From Sialis fuliginosa (lineage: Eukaryota; Arthropoda; Insecta; Megaloptera; Sialidae), in assembly GCA_961205875.1 (NCBI GenBank), contig OY540821.1, positions 12,896,001-12,960,000 of the forward strand: 64,000 nt of DNA, in the 5' to 3' direction. A program made the position numbers and the translations under genes. The notes below the pieces were generated by a model, which did not search any database, had not been told where the DNA came from, and saw nothing but the letters and a program-made list of their open reading frames with translations. Positions 10,344 through 23,269 of this stretch are shown here, piece by piece. How positions within the stretch are numbered: position 1 is the first letter of the stretch; the number at the start of each line of letters is the position of its first letter.

Positions 10344-10474
10344 CACTTATCCTGCGAATTGGGAGCTGTGAGTTCGCGGTGAATATATCTATATTTATAT
10401 TAAATTCGGTGGAACGGACAGTGAAAATATTATTTATTTTAACTCGTTGAAGTTGAGAGGATTTGTTCTTTTGC
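10344..10474 (+). other. Likely noncoding first exon (5' leader) with splice donor
   Basis: The 131 nt from the predicted start to GTAAGT at 10475-10480 contain no ATG, as expected of a spliced leader exon. The next exon has not been identified. The best downstream candidate on this strand is the 71-nt block at 52904-52974. The gene's identity cannot be told from this window because the coding exons would lie further right. Confidence 0.55.
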
Positions 10475-12440
10475 GTAAGTTTTTCTTGTTTAGTATTTTT
10501 TTAATTGTTGAGTAGATATGAAAATATTTTAAATGAATTTTTATTATGATCATTTCAAATAGATAAGTACCTGTAATGAGAAATAATAATAAAAAATAGT
10601 AAATTCACATGCTTTTGTATTTTAAATCAGATATAATTTCTCTTATAATATAGGTACCTACTTTGTACTATTGTTCCGTTGTGATAAGTTTTAATTGCTA
10701 CATATATACATTATACATATATATTAACACATACCTATAGGTAGGTATATTAATGTATACATACGATATATTATATGTACATAGTCGAGAAATATGTGTT
10801 TTAGATAACGTTTTAATACTAATAATATTTTGATAAGGAAATATTGTAAAATGAATTATAATATAACTGGGTAAATTTCTTAGTTACTTTTATAATTATT
10901 TTAAATATTCTATTGGAATTATTCTTATTATTATTTGGTAAATATTTATCGCATTTTTACTAAGGGTAAGTGTATTATCGAAAAATTGAAACTATGGCCT
11001 CTTTGTTATAAAATATTTATAGGTATAATAAACACCTAACATTGTTGCGTCTTCATTTAAAAGTCTTCCTCAGCTAAATATCAATAATATGAATATCTTA
11101 GATATTTACTCGCTTCAAATTGAATCTAGATTTTTCCAAAAAAAATCGTCTGATTGTAATAAAAGGTAATACTGTATAGTAAGCAATGACAAATTAATAT
11201 ATCCTTACATCTATGATTATGCAAAAATTAATATAATTATAAATAAGTGCATTTTTTAATGATTCAACCAAAAAACTATAAAAAATGGTAGAAGGAAGAG
11301 GGGATGCATGCAGGGTCGCATTAATACGCGGAAGTTAATTTTTTAAATTAATGTTTTTTAAAAATATGTTAATACTAGTTTCTATAGAGAATAAGATTTG
11401 ATAGATTACGTCAAATTAAAGACTTGTTTTTGAAGCTCACATAAAATGTTAATATTTTTTTTTTATTTTTACGAAAAAATCATTAACGATTTGGTGGAGG
11501 TTCTCTTATGGTGAAGTGGCATTAGGTAGCGCCTTCATAGTTAATTCGACCCTGGGAACATGCCCAAGGGGTCCCTATTTGATTCTTATCAGACTATAAG
11601 CAATACTATTTTAGTTTTATTTATTAATCTATATATGGTACATCGTGACTGATTCATCATCGCCGAGCCGAAACCCCTGGACCTAGAAACATGTAATTTC
11701 GGAGATGTCTTCCTTTTATGATGTAAGCACCCACTAAGAAAGGATTTTTTGAAATTCAACCCCTACGGGGGTAAAATTTTGTATGGAAAAAAATATTTGA
11801 AACTTAAAATAAATTAAAAATAATAAATAAATAATTTAACTAATGAAAAATGTTCAAAAATTATAAAAAATCAGTCGATTTTTCATACTAGAATGACATT
11901 CTGAATTATACTTATTTTGAATTTCCTCAGTTTTATCTTATTAATGAAACAAAGTTTTTCACTCTCAAAGTTTATTTGATTCGTTGTATCGATATAGTAC
12001 TAAAAAAAATTTTATTTAGAAAATTTATTTTGTGCGTATACCCATTCGAAGTCAGATTGTAAAATTTATATGCTACATATCTTAAATAATCGATGACCTA
12101 ATGCAGAGTTATAAGTTATTTATCACATTTTGCAAGTTTGTTTTTTATAGACTATGCGGAAGTCGGACAATAAATAACAGTTGTAAAAAGTTTTTCTTCC
12201 GAACAACTTTTTACATTTTTATTAAAATTCTTTTTTACAGAAAAGGTCGTTTCATCTATTAATTGTGGTGTTTAAATTTTAAATCAATATGCATTAAATA
12301 GTTGAGGATATTGCGTAAAATGTGATTAAGAGAACACAAATTGAAAAAATACTATTTGTATTATATTAACTTAAATAATTTTTTTTAACAATTACATTTT
12401 TTAAATATAATAAAAACTGAATTTTTTTAAATTACAAATA
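10475..12440. other. AT-rich sequence, possibly intronic
   Basis: If the promoter at 10.3 kb is real this is first-intron sequence. It contains simple AT repeats and GTAGGTA-type runs (10.65-10.75 kb). No coding exon or named repeat is recognised. Confidence 0.35.
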
Positions 12441-12653
12441 GGGTGACCAGGTCTCAGGTTTTCACCCAGAGTCTCAGGGTATGTATACCGTTTCTCCGGG
12501 CTCCGGGGTTTGGTGTAATTTATCCGTCAAAAAATAGCAGGGGGCGTAAAAGTGACGATTAGGATGTTAAAAATAAAATAAATAAAATAAAATAAAAAGA
12601 GGGGTCTTTATTTACATGTCAGGGTTTACAAAAACTAAAATCTGGTAAACAGT
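12441..12653. mobile_element. Short degenerate hAT-like MITE
   Basis: The left end TAGGGTGACCAGGTCTCAGG and the right end, read on the other strand, CACTGTTTACCAGATTTTAG, resemble the GGTGACCAG ends of a widespread hAT group. The interior is short and carries no transposase. The ends are imperfect inverted repeats, and no target duplication is clear. Confidence 0.45.
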
Positions 12654-13240
12654 GCAATGACATTATTTAAATATATGTATTGTTTTTATGTAAAATATCA
12701 TATGGATTTATTTTTTTTTATGTTTATTTTGCACACTTTAATATTTTTATAATTTTTGCATTTTGTTGATAAACAATGTAAAACTGGAACCATAAATAAG
12801 GGCGCGAGTTCTACTTATTTATTTTAAATTAAAGCTGAATAAATTCAATTAAAAAATAATTTAAATCTTTGTCAACATATCCGTTGTCGCCGCACGTGAA
12901 TGCTTTCCTACTCTCATGCAACGCAGGATTGTTATGCAAAATATTGAGCTACAAAACGATTCTCATGACAGTTTTTCTATGAATAAATTCTAATCACGTG
13001 CTCCTTATAGAATAGTTACATTAAGGTAGCCAATCAAATGTGTATTAAAGTTATTCGTGCGACTTATCACTATATCAGCCACGCAAGAATTAATGAGTGC
13101 CCTTAAAGTCTTCTCACGTGTCTACTAGATCTTTTCATATACTAAATATCAGTGGCGGCTCGATAAAAAAAATTTTTTTAGAATTTAAGTTACAAAAAAT
13201 ATCGATGCCTTTATTCTAATACTACTTAGGCTTGTAATTA

Positions 13241-13322
13241 GACATTTGTTTCTGATACGACAACGACATTTCCAGCAAGTATTTGCTGGAAATGTCGTTA
13301 TCGTATCAAAAACAAAATGTCG
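13241..13322. repeat. Near-perfect hairpin, 38-bp stem and 4-nt loop
   Basis: The left arm 13241-13278 pairs with 13283-13321, allowing two mismatches and one bulge. The innermost 17 bp (ACGACATTTCCAGCAA and its complement) are perfect, and the loop is GTAT. Weaker pairing (GGCTT/AAGCC) extends to about 13229-13330. It could be a tiny fold-back element or a small-RNA precursor. No second copy was noticed. Confidence 0.75.
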
Positions 13323-13364
13323 TATAAGCCGAAACAAGATAAAATTAATTTAAAATTAAATACG

Positions 13365-13610
13365 AAACGAAATCGAGACGAGACCAATTGAATTTGGACG
13401 AGATGAGTCGTGACGATATCATTTTTAAATCTAGTCGACTCTTTTAAATCAATAATTTAAGTAAAATATACACGTTTCATTATAATTCTTTGTTTTGCTT
13501 ATAACATAAGAGTAAATGTAAATAATTTTGATTTTTCTGTCTCGTCTTATAATGTAACTGAGACGAGACAGATGAATATTTTTATCGAAACGATATCGAG
13601 ACTAGACTTA
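13365..13610. repeat. Second locus of the GAGACGAGAC family
   Basis: GAGACGAGAC at about 13374, TGACGATATCA at 13412 and a further GAGACGAGAC at 13561 followed by ACGATATCGAGAC repeat the words seen at 9.48-9.51 kb. The two GAGACGAGAC copies bracket about 190 bp. No inverted ends or target duplication could be fixed. Confidence 0.4.
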
Positions 13611-13914
13611 CCTAATATATTCTTTAATTTATTTAAAAAATATTAAATAATAACCGTAGAAAAAGACAATTGCTGTTATCTTTATGAATAATTAATTTTT
13701 AAATAAGTTAAAATTAAAAAAGAGGTAAAGGGATTCTCTTGATTTACGAATACAATAATTCTTATTGGAACAAATAAAATATCTGTAATAAGAAATATAT
13801 TTTTTATCAGTACGCAAACTCTGGAAAAACAAATAAATCTATACAAAGACAATAAGATTACACTGCACAAAATTTAAAAGTTTGTATATTATTATACCTA
13901 CGCAGTTACATGAA

Positions 13915-13990
13915 TCTATATGCCAATAAAGTTTTTATACTTTTTTGACATGTAGACAATGAACGTGCCAAATTGTAGAATACAAAAAAT
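13915..13990 (+). repeat. Fragment of dispersed repeat family R2
   Basis: The segment with CCAATAAAGTTTTTATAC and GACATGTAGACAATGAA matches 33670-33720, where it lies directly beside the GGTACGGGACACTAA word of family R2. Confidence 0.45.
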
Positions 13991-14049
13991 TAAAATCTGA
14001 ACGAAAATCAGACTAAAAAACTAAAATCAAGTATTCATTACAACTGTAA

Positions 14050-17000
14050 TTACAAACTCATAGAAAATTGTGAATTTCGACTAGCATAAATTTAGGTGAA
14101 ATGAAATTTGAGGCGTATTTAAAATTGGGAGGGGGCTAAGTTATTTTTTTCTTAACTTGATCTTCTACTTTAAGATCTTAAGAATACGCCTACTGAATTT
14201 CATACCAAAGTTTGTAAAACTGCTGATGTTATGAGCCCTTAACCGACTTAAAGCGCAGGTACATAATAATATATATGAATTTTAAACGATGCTTTCTCAA
14301 AAAAGCTTTTTGCGAGTGGTTTGCATGATATCTAAGAAAAAACTGAAGCACTACTGGCTTCAAATTTGGCCTACATTTCAAGCACATGTCTCTATATCGT
14401 TCGGTAAATAAGAACAGCGAAAATTTATGAAGAAAAATATGTAATAAAAATTTGCTTTTTTTTCTACACATTACAAATAATGATAAGTTACATTTGACGT
14501 AGAATTTCTTCATAGCACGCTAATAATAATAAATTAATAATAACAAAAAAGAGAGTAGTATCGTGCATCGAGATCAGATCAGAAATCGCGTTACTCCGAG
14601 TTGGCGCAAGTCGGGGTATTACTGCATTTAAATCTTTTAAATGTATTCATTGTCACTCTCTCGACTTCAGGGTATATTTTAACGTTTATTTAATTAAAAT
14701 CGGTTCAGTAGTTGTCAACCAAATAACTAAGAACACCAATTTTATTAAGATTTGTTTTAACTTTAGTGAGATTACTGAAACAGCTGAAGCGTCTGATTTG
14801 GGGTTTACTCTGTTTAATTTTAGATTTTGATGTAAGAGAATTAATAGTTGTAAGTTTGTGTCGTAATAACTACAAAAGTTTTGTAACCGTCAAAGGGTAT
14901 TTGCTGACGTTTCATCCATCTTGTTATGAACTTCTTAAGAGCTGGAGTTTCTTACTTGATGAAATGTCAGTTAGACAAACTTTTATAGTTAATATAAACT
15001 TGTTATCTTTTATATCTGTTCTATGAATATTCACGTTTATTGTTGTTTATATAACATTATTTTTATTTTTGCTTTAGTGCTCTTTAATTTCTTATACTGC
15101 CATAATATATAGTGGTATAATAATAATAATACAATTTTTCGAAGTAGAAATTTCTACCATGACGTCTGTGCAGTGGCAAAATTAGAGTGACCTAAAATAT
15201 TCAACATGCTCACATATTTTTCAGTGTTTTTAGGGTTTTTTTTTTAAAGTCGGTTTTATATTTTTATTAAGATTTTCGGTTTTGTGTAGTATATATTTAA
15301 ATATTGTTTATAATAATTATTTTGTTTAAAATAACTGTAGAAACTTGCGACATTTTAAAAACGCCACTGTTTTAATATATGCGTTGCTTATCTCTCGTAG
15401 GGTATAATATTTTTCCACGACCTATTATTGCCAGGAAAAAATGGTGTCACGAAATACATAAAAGATGTTACAAAAATAAACGATGTCTGCGAAGAATTTT
15501 GATTAAGAGTAAATTAATTTCATTTGAAACAAAATAATGGTGAATTTTCTAAATTGGAATACCCATGGGTCTCAAACTAATTTACATATTTACGGAAAAT
15601 TATGCTACATGTGAAAAAACTTGCAGGTTTTTATGATAATATGAATATTAGTAATCCACACTGAATTTAAATTGTTTTTGCTTTACTTAATTTATATTTA
15701 AAACGTCTAGGAATAAGTATCTTTTTAACTGACGGAGGAGGTTCTAAATTCAATCAATATATATATATTTTTTGTACGTTTGTTTGGGTATAAATATGGC
15801 CCTCAATATATGTAAAAAAAACTGAAGAATTTTTTTTCGTTGCTACCTCAGTCTACAATTTTTGCTTCGTACCAATTTTAATAACCTTTTTTTTGTTCTT
15901 CATTTTCACCCTGCTGTGGGGGCACTGTAACTGGTAGTTACGGCCCTGAAAATCGATTTCAAAAACTGTTAAATTTAATTATTAGGTATTAGTGTTTTAC
16001 AAAAATCGGCCCCTATGATTACTACGAAAAATTAACAGCATAAGATATTACTGTGAAAAATTTATAATTTACATACTTAGTTTACATTATTAACTTATTA
16101 TTAAATTAACTTTTCTATCCCGAAGTTCAATTAAATAGAAAAAAATAAGCTTTCAAAGAAGTTATCTTCAAATTAGCAAAATGCTGCATTTAAAAACTAT
16201 TGGAAAACTTTATGTAACAAACTTAAATAAAATTGTGCAGTGTAATCTTGTTGCCTCTTTATAAATTTATTTGTTTTTCCAGAGTTTGCATATATCCTGA
16301 TAGACAGTGTATTTCTTAATTCCGATATTTTGTTTCCAAGTTTCCTATAGGAGGAGTTCTTATACTTTTAATTTAACAAACGTATTGATTTTTAAACTTG
16401 TTCTTGAAACAGTTTAACTTGGGAATTATCATGTTCGTAAATCAGGAGTAAGTCCTTTATCTCTTTTTCCGTTTTTATCTTCTTTCATTTCTCTCTTTTT
16501 AACTTTCTGTTTAAAAAAATCCAACGTGTACACAAATTCAAGGGTGTTTTATACGTTATGAAATATATATTTTTCAATCGTAAAGAGTTCAATTTTTTTA
16601 GAAAAGAGTATTTTTAGATAGAAGAAGATATACAAAAATTTTAGTAAAATTTTTAATACTTAAAATGACATAATAAAGTAGGGCCCTCTCGTTTTTATTT
16701 TTATAATTTACAAAATCTAATGTCATTTGTATTGTTAAATTTCGGAAAATTTCTTTATATGATTATTTAAATCAAAAAAGAAATATTCTACTAAATTTTC
16801 GCGTAGGGATTTGGGTTGGGTGTTGCTGAGTCAGTCACTCGGAAGAAAAATGAATGTCTTCCAATTTTATATGTATAAATATATAAATTAGTATTTTTTT
16901 TATATAGAATGTAATGAATTTTTTTTTTTAATAATAATAAAATTTCCAGTCTCAAGGGGAGAATAAAATTTTTATTTTCTTGTCAATTTATTCGAATACA

Positions 17001-17269
17001 TATAAAAATACATGCCATCAGGTCTCTCAATTCCCTAAAAAACTTTAGGCTTTTCAATGTGGTGTTTATTTATTTTTGCTTCGTTTTATTTGATTCGTTG
17101 GGGCTTAGGTCGTCAAAAATGATAAAAATACAAAACACAGAGATACACTAGGATATTTTTTATATCTTTAAGAAACTTTTTCCATTATTTTGGCTAATTT
17201 TGATCGCTAAAAAAAATTGGGAACATGTATAAAGATTTTTCGAAAATATTGAAACATTTTAATAAAAAT
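14050..17269. other. AT-rich desert
   Basis: No coding exon is recognised. An open stretch at 14766-15026 (86 codons) has no domain, atypical composition and no splice context, so it is not called. Tri- and mononucleotide runs are frequent. Confidence 0.35.
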
Positions 17270-17400
17270 GTTTTCTAATTGACGAACTATTAAATAAATA
17301 GTCACCATAATCGAATAGACTGAAAAAAAACTATATGGTACGGGACACTAATACACAATGTTTGGCTTGCACTTGACAAATTGTTTTATTTATAAACAGT
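17270..17400 (+). repeat. Dispersed repeat family R2, copy 1
   Basis: Contains GACGAACTATTAAATA and GGTACGGGACACTAATAC followed by GGCTTGCACTTGACAA. Related copies lie at 29026-29150 (same strand) and 33660-33800 (opposite strand). The family is not identified. Confidence 0.6.
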
Positions 17401-20400
17401 AATATTTCAACTTATTTGTTTAAAAAATTACGTAATTGGTTTGAAGATACATATCATTATAATTGGCCACCCCTGATATATAATAAATTTCAACGTTTTA
17501 GCAACGTCAGTTGGTATTAGTAGTTTCGTTATCTCGAGTTCCCACTACAACAAAACGGCAGACATTTAGCGTTAACAAACAAAATTGTGTGATGTTTTTT
17601 TGTTAGTATTTTCATATAATATGTATGTAAATGTATAGCCAGTTTTTTTTTTATTTGACCATATTTACAATTTGATATTCAAAGCGGTGGTTTCTTTGAA
17701 ATGGAATTTGATGTAAAACTTGTTTTGTTTTGTAGATGGTGAAATATTTTATTGTATAATTTTTAAATGTGGCTCTGGTCAGGTGCGTACTTGAAAATTT
17801 TTTAAGTTACAAACGTAATTTTTTCAGATAAAATGAATTTTTATTCGTTAGTATTGATTTGCTTCTATTTTTTTTTAATTTTAGGGTATTTCTCAGTGAG
17901 AAATAAGATCGCTATATAATAGAAGAGGAGAAATATTGCGCGACTTTTAAACTTCACGTGATTCACATAATTGGGGCACACTCTATCTTGGAGATAAATT
18001 TCAAATTTTTAAGTTGAATAATTTCAGAGAAAATCACTTGTAAAAGATGGACGGACGGACACCGGAACATTAAAAAGAAATGAATCGACTTAAAGTTATG
18101 TAACTTGCTTTCCAAAAGTTCCCATCCTTTAAAAAATCTCAGCATTAATAATTTATTTGACTGATTTTCAACATGCGGTGCACTGTAGTTTTATTTAAAA
18201 GGGAGACCCCCCCCTGCTCTCATGTAAGTAAAGTGCTACGACCATGATACTCATTGAATAATACAAACCTCTCGCGAAACCTTTCAGGGACAGAGTCGGT
18301 CGTGTGTAGGTTAAAAGAAGTTTGTATAAATAATAAACACAGATGAAAAATTATTTTCTCTTCGCTAAAAGTACACTATGCAAAGCATTTCGTGTTTGCA
18401 TTATATTTTTCTTGTTTTTCTACAAAGTAAAATGAATATTTTCGATGATGTACTTTTTACTCTCGTAAGTTGAAGAAAATTTTATAAAAAAAACAAAGAA
18501 AATCATATTTAATTATTAAACAATATGAAATGTGCAAAGTGCAAAATACTTCAGTAGTTAAAAACGAATAACTTTTAACTTTTTTTGAGCTCGGTAAGAA
18601 TATATCGTATAGGGACAGAGTTTTGTCAAATATGACGCTTTTTAGGACTTGAGAAACATTATAACGATTTTTAGCTAAGATTTTGCTCCAGAGCAGATTC
18701 TTTATAAAACCCGACTTCTCTAGTCTCGATATCATATGTATGAGTTTTTGAACCTTCCATCATAGATTTTCTTAAAAGACATTTTATAACATCAATAAAA
18801 TATTTCAGTGTCTTTATAAAACTATGATAAAACGGTTATACTCGGTACAATTTCGTAGTTGGTTATTATAAAAATTTAGTGCTGCAGAATAAAGAGTATA
18901 GAATACATAAATAACACTACTTGATCAAATAAAACGACGTTCCCCTACTGCGGCAGTTGTAATTTTGGCGCAAGATTCTTCTATAAATTGGTAGTTTTAT
19001 TTTTTTACAACTTTTGCGTTTATTTTTTCAACTTGCTGATTGAAAATATAGATTAACGAATATTTATTTTGATTTTTTTCAGTAGCGAGTCCTCTATTTT
19101 GTAGGGTTCTTATGAACATAAACTATCTACTCTTCAATAAGTGAAATTTTTTTAAACAAATAATTAAGACAAATGGAACTCAATTCTATATTAACCATTT
19201 TCATATTTGCTAATATCATCTTTCACAAAGCCTAAACTACTTGACCGATTTCAAAAAATGAAGTATCATTGGGTTCGTCTTGTTTTCCCGCCTTTTGTAG
19301 ACTCTTTTTGGGGGGAAAAATTCAAAATCGCAGCTGTGAGACGCCATATTGTTATAAATGAAAAAAAATCATGTTCGATATCTAATTAAAGGGTTTCAAA
19401 AGACGATTTCAAAAATTTATTATAAAAGAAAAATATTAGAATCGAAACCGATGTATTTACACTTTACATCTAGTAAAAAAAATCTTAAATAAAAATATAT
19501 TTAAAAACCTCATCGCTGTATAATAATAATTGTCAATGTTTTGAACTTTACTGCAAAAAAATCATATTTAATACAAGAATTTAATCGCAATTTTTTAATT
19601 GACAATTTTCATAAATAAAATTGTATCCATAAATAATTTTTACATTTCCTTTTAATATACTATTCACAAACGATTGTTAAAAATATATTATACATTCTTT
19701 TTATCCCAATTACATCATTATTCTGAAAAATATTCCCGTTGTCAGAAATTTGTACGACGGCAATTTTAATTATTAACTTTACTTGAGTCATTTCAAATTA
19801 AATTACCTTTTCCTCGGATAAAAAATTAATATAAAAGTTTTAACAAAACTCCAAAGTCTAAAGTAAACTAAAAGTAAAGGTATGTTATTATTAATGTAAA
19901 ATTAAATCTTTCTTGTATAATTTTGGGAATTGTAAAAATTTAATGTTCATAATACATAGTTCAAGAATTAAGGTACGCTTTATAAAAGAAACAGTTGAGA
20001 AACTTGATGTTTTTCTAACAAACTTGCTAGAAGTTATATAAACAAAGTTTTCAATTTAGAATATTGATTTTTGTGTGCTGAACCGAAACATATGTATTTT
20101 CTATAATCTCTTGCGTTTTTGAATTAAAATTAAATCGTTGATTTTGATAAAATTTATTAGTATTTATTACATTTACTAAATTCAAAATCAGGGTGCGAAA
20201 TTATTGAAATAATTATAATCTTCAATAATAATTATCAAGATATATTATATTAAACATCTTTTAATTCCTTACCTATTTTGCTTCCTCACCACGAGAAACT
20301 TTGTGATCGTTTTAAAATAAAAATAAAAATCGTTCTCCGATTTCAAAATTTTAACTTGATATTTTCGTTTCAGGTCAATTCAAACACTTTTCGTTCTGTG

Positions 20401-21275
20401 TCTGTCTATCTTTATGTCCCCTAAATCTTTGTCACACGCCAACTTGGTTGGTTGGTTTGGCCTGGCTTTAGTACGGTCTCATTCCAAAATTATTAAAATC
20501 GTGTGTAAGGGGGAGGGATGACATCCTAAAATATTAATTTTTTGAAGATATCTCAAGAAAGACACATGTTACGTGAAAATGTTATATAATATTTTTTGTG
20601 GATCATTCAATTTTCTATAATATAGGTCACCTTTGTTGTAAAATATTCCCTTACAAAGATTTATCTCAATTTGCTTTAAAAATCGTCAAGAATAGTGCCT
20701 GTGTGAATCGTACCGCCTTATCCCCGCCCACCACTGCAATCTTAAATGAAACAGACTATAGTACATATATATTTTTCACACCCTAGGTTGAACACGCTCT
20801 GTTAATTTTACATCAGCTATTATTTTTCTTTCATTACTTCAGTTAATACCCATACACTATTTTCTTCTTTTTCATTAATAAAACGTTTTTTCTATAATTG
20901 CTGTTTTTCCTTTATTTCTTCTATCTCTTTTATATGCTATATTATGTAGTTGTTAAAATGTTAATGTATCACAAAAACCTATAACAGTATTTTATACATT
21001 TTTTATTACCATTGTTGTAATATTTATTTGGATAGTTTTTTTATAAAAAAATTATTTGTTATAGTACATTAACGTATATAACATTTATCTAATATTCTAT
21101 TAAAACCTATTTATTTGAAAATATGACAGTTATCAATTCGCTATAATTATTAATAGGCATGTTTGTAAACTTACAAAAAAAATAATTTTGTGTTGCAAGA
21201 GGGAATATAGTTTTTAATTTATTGTTAATGTTGTGTACTAAAATCGGAAATATGAAATACTTATACAATTAACAC
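17401..21275. other. AT-rich desert
   Basis: No coding exon is recognised. A C-rich run near 18206 and the sequence around 18220-18330 are locally less AT-rich. Words such as CTTGACCGATTTCAAAAAATG (about 19237) resemble LINE 3'-tail phrases. Nothing can be delimited. Confidence 0.3.
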
Positions 21276-21470
21276 GGTGTCTGTATGTCTGTCTGTCACA
21301 CGCTTATGTTATCATGACTATAGACAGATAAACACTTACATCATGGCGAAAATAGAATGGATTCAGGGAAAGTCAAAATGGATAATTCCTTCAAAATCTC
21401 AAATTCGAAAAAATCGGCTGAATAATATTTACTTATATTTCATACATATGATTGTATAAGAAAATAAAAT
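21276..21470 (-). mobile_element. Diverged fragment of the CTTATACC element family
   Basis: Read on the minus strand this matches the left part of the elements at 37.09 and 41.63 kb: TCTTATAC, CAGCCGATTTTTTCGAA, ACCTTCCCTGAATCCATT, CATTTTCGCCATGATG, then GTCTGTC runs. It is an older, truncated copy in inverse orientation. Confidence 0.65.
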
Positions 21471-22012
21471 AACTCATGTATTAGCACACCCAAAGCATGC
21501 TTTGCAGTGTGGTATTACTCTCGTCCCATTATTTTTTTCGTATGAAATTTGATAAAATGAGCATTTTATATTAAATGTTTAAAATTGTGAATTGTATAAA
21601 TTATATTTTTATAATAATCTATATTTTTCAATTTTTATTTATTTTATAACCCACGTATGTTACACTGGATAGAACAAAAATAAAATTTGTATGTTTCAAT
21701 TGAAATATCAGAGATAACAGATTCTATGTGCCCGAATGAAAGAACATTAAATTTCATGACTTTATACATATTATATGTTTGTGAACTATTACCTATGTCC
21801 TCGTTCCAGACAACGCATTTAAAACAGCCATTCGACTGGATCTAGTAATTGTTCATAAATACAAATGAACTGTTCAATAGATTTTAATTAGTTAGGTCTT
21901 CCATTATGTTTAACTTGCTTTACACCGCAAATAACACTATTTTAGTAAACATAGAATATTCAAAAATCCATAAATCAATACTAATATATGAATCCTATAC
22001 TTTATGGCAGTA

Positions 22013-22095
22013 GCGTACCGTAGGTTTCTGCTGCCTGGGGCAGATGGCAAATTTGCCGCTCCCAATCCATAATTTTACGCCTTCTATTAATTTTG
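22013..22095 (+). mobile_element. hAT-like element end
   Basis: CAGTAGCGTACCGTAGG followed by GCTGCCTGGGGCAG and TTTGCCGCTCCC has the layout of the CAGTGGCGTACC ends of hAT elements. The opposite end was not found, so the extent is unknown. Confidence 0.45.
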
Positions 22096-22954
22096 ATGAC
22101 CACAAATATTTTAAGAGATCGGAAATTGAAAGAATTCATTCTTGAATTTGATTACAATTAGTTTCTGAATAACTTAAAGATGTTAATGTTATTGTAGTCG
22201 ATCAATGTTAAAAAAACTAACACATTTCAAAAGAACAGGTGCTTTATACTTAGAAGACACGAAATGTTAGATATATTCAGATTTGTTACCTACTTTTAAA
22301 GTCTGTAGAATCACGATAAGGCTAGAAAATTTACGATACCTTTTTTCTTGTTGGACTGTTTTGTAAACACAGTACATCTTGTATATGTTTTTGAATCTAT
22401 ATAGGCCATCGTAAAGATTATATAAAACCCACTTTATTATTACTTACAGTTTTACTTATTTCTAGTAGAATTTTATTATTAATTTCTAATAGCATACTAA
22501 ATTTTTTATTTTCATCTATATTTACTATTTTTTCTTTCAGTAATATGTAAAAATCGTTTATAGAATCTAACGGTACCATATTAAAAATTTTGAAAAATTG
22601 ATATAATAATAATATATATTATTGTACCTAAAAACGGCAGTGTAGTCACACACCTCTTTTAACTCATTTTATTTAAATAAGATATGATCGAAATAAAATA
22701 TTTATGTATTATTTGTACGAAATATATATTTTTGACTAAATTGTCTGCTAACAAACAAATAACCACTATGACGTCAAAAAGATAAAGAACAGCATGTATG
22801 TAAACTTATTATAATAGAACAAAGGTACCTACATGTACAATCTCGTACATTTACATAAAATTATAAGTTTAAGATATCAAAAGCTCGGAAAACACGTCAA
22901 AGCTTCACCAGTAAATAGTTAAAGGGGATGTATAACAACTTAATAACTTAAATA

Positions 22955-23266
22955 TTGGTATGGAGAACCACATGTAAGGGCCCATCGGCCTTGTCACAGG
23001 TTGTAAAATTTGTGTGACCTCCCACTCCTGTTGTGACGTCACACAAGTTTCGAAACAATAAGTAGGTACTCAAAATCAAAAAAAAAAAATTCTTTCATTG
23101 TCCTTAGCTGTTAATATTATTTTTTCGGGATAAAAAGTAGTCTATGTCCTTCTTAAAGATACAAGCTATCTCTCTGCCAAATTTAATCAAGATCGGTTCA
23201 GCGGTTTAGCCGTGAAAAGGTAACAAACAGACAGACACACTTTCACATTTATAATAATAGTATGGA
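22955..23266 (+). mobile_element. RTE-like LINE 3' tail
   Basis: From 23123 the text runs TTTTTCGGGATAAAAAGTAG, CTATGTCCTTC, AATTTAATCAAGATCGGTTC, AGCGGTTTAGCCGTGAAAAG, CAGACAGACACAC and ATTTATAATAATAGTATGG. This is the well-known 3' end of RTE-clade non-LTR retrotransposons in insects. A related upstream word (GGTATGGAGAACCAC, 22958) also occurs beside the 58.6-kb copy. The 5' part is missing. Confidence 0.65.
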
Positions 23267-23269
23267 AAT

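Noticed and set aside
14766-15026. 86-codon ORF
   Set aside because: No recognisable domain or splice context; length is compatible with chance.
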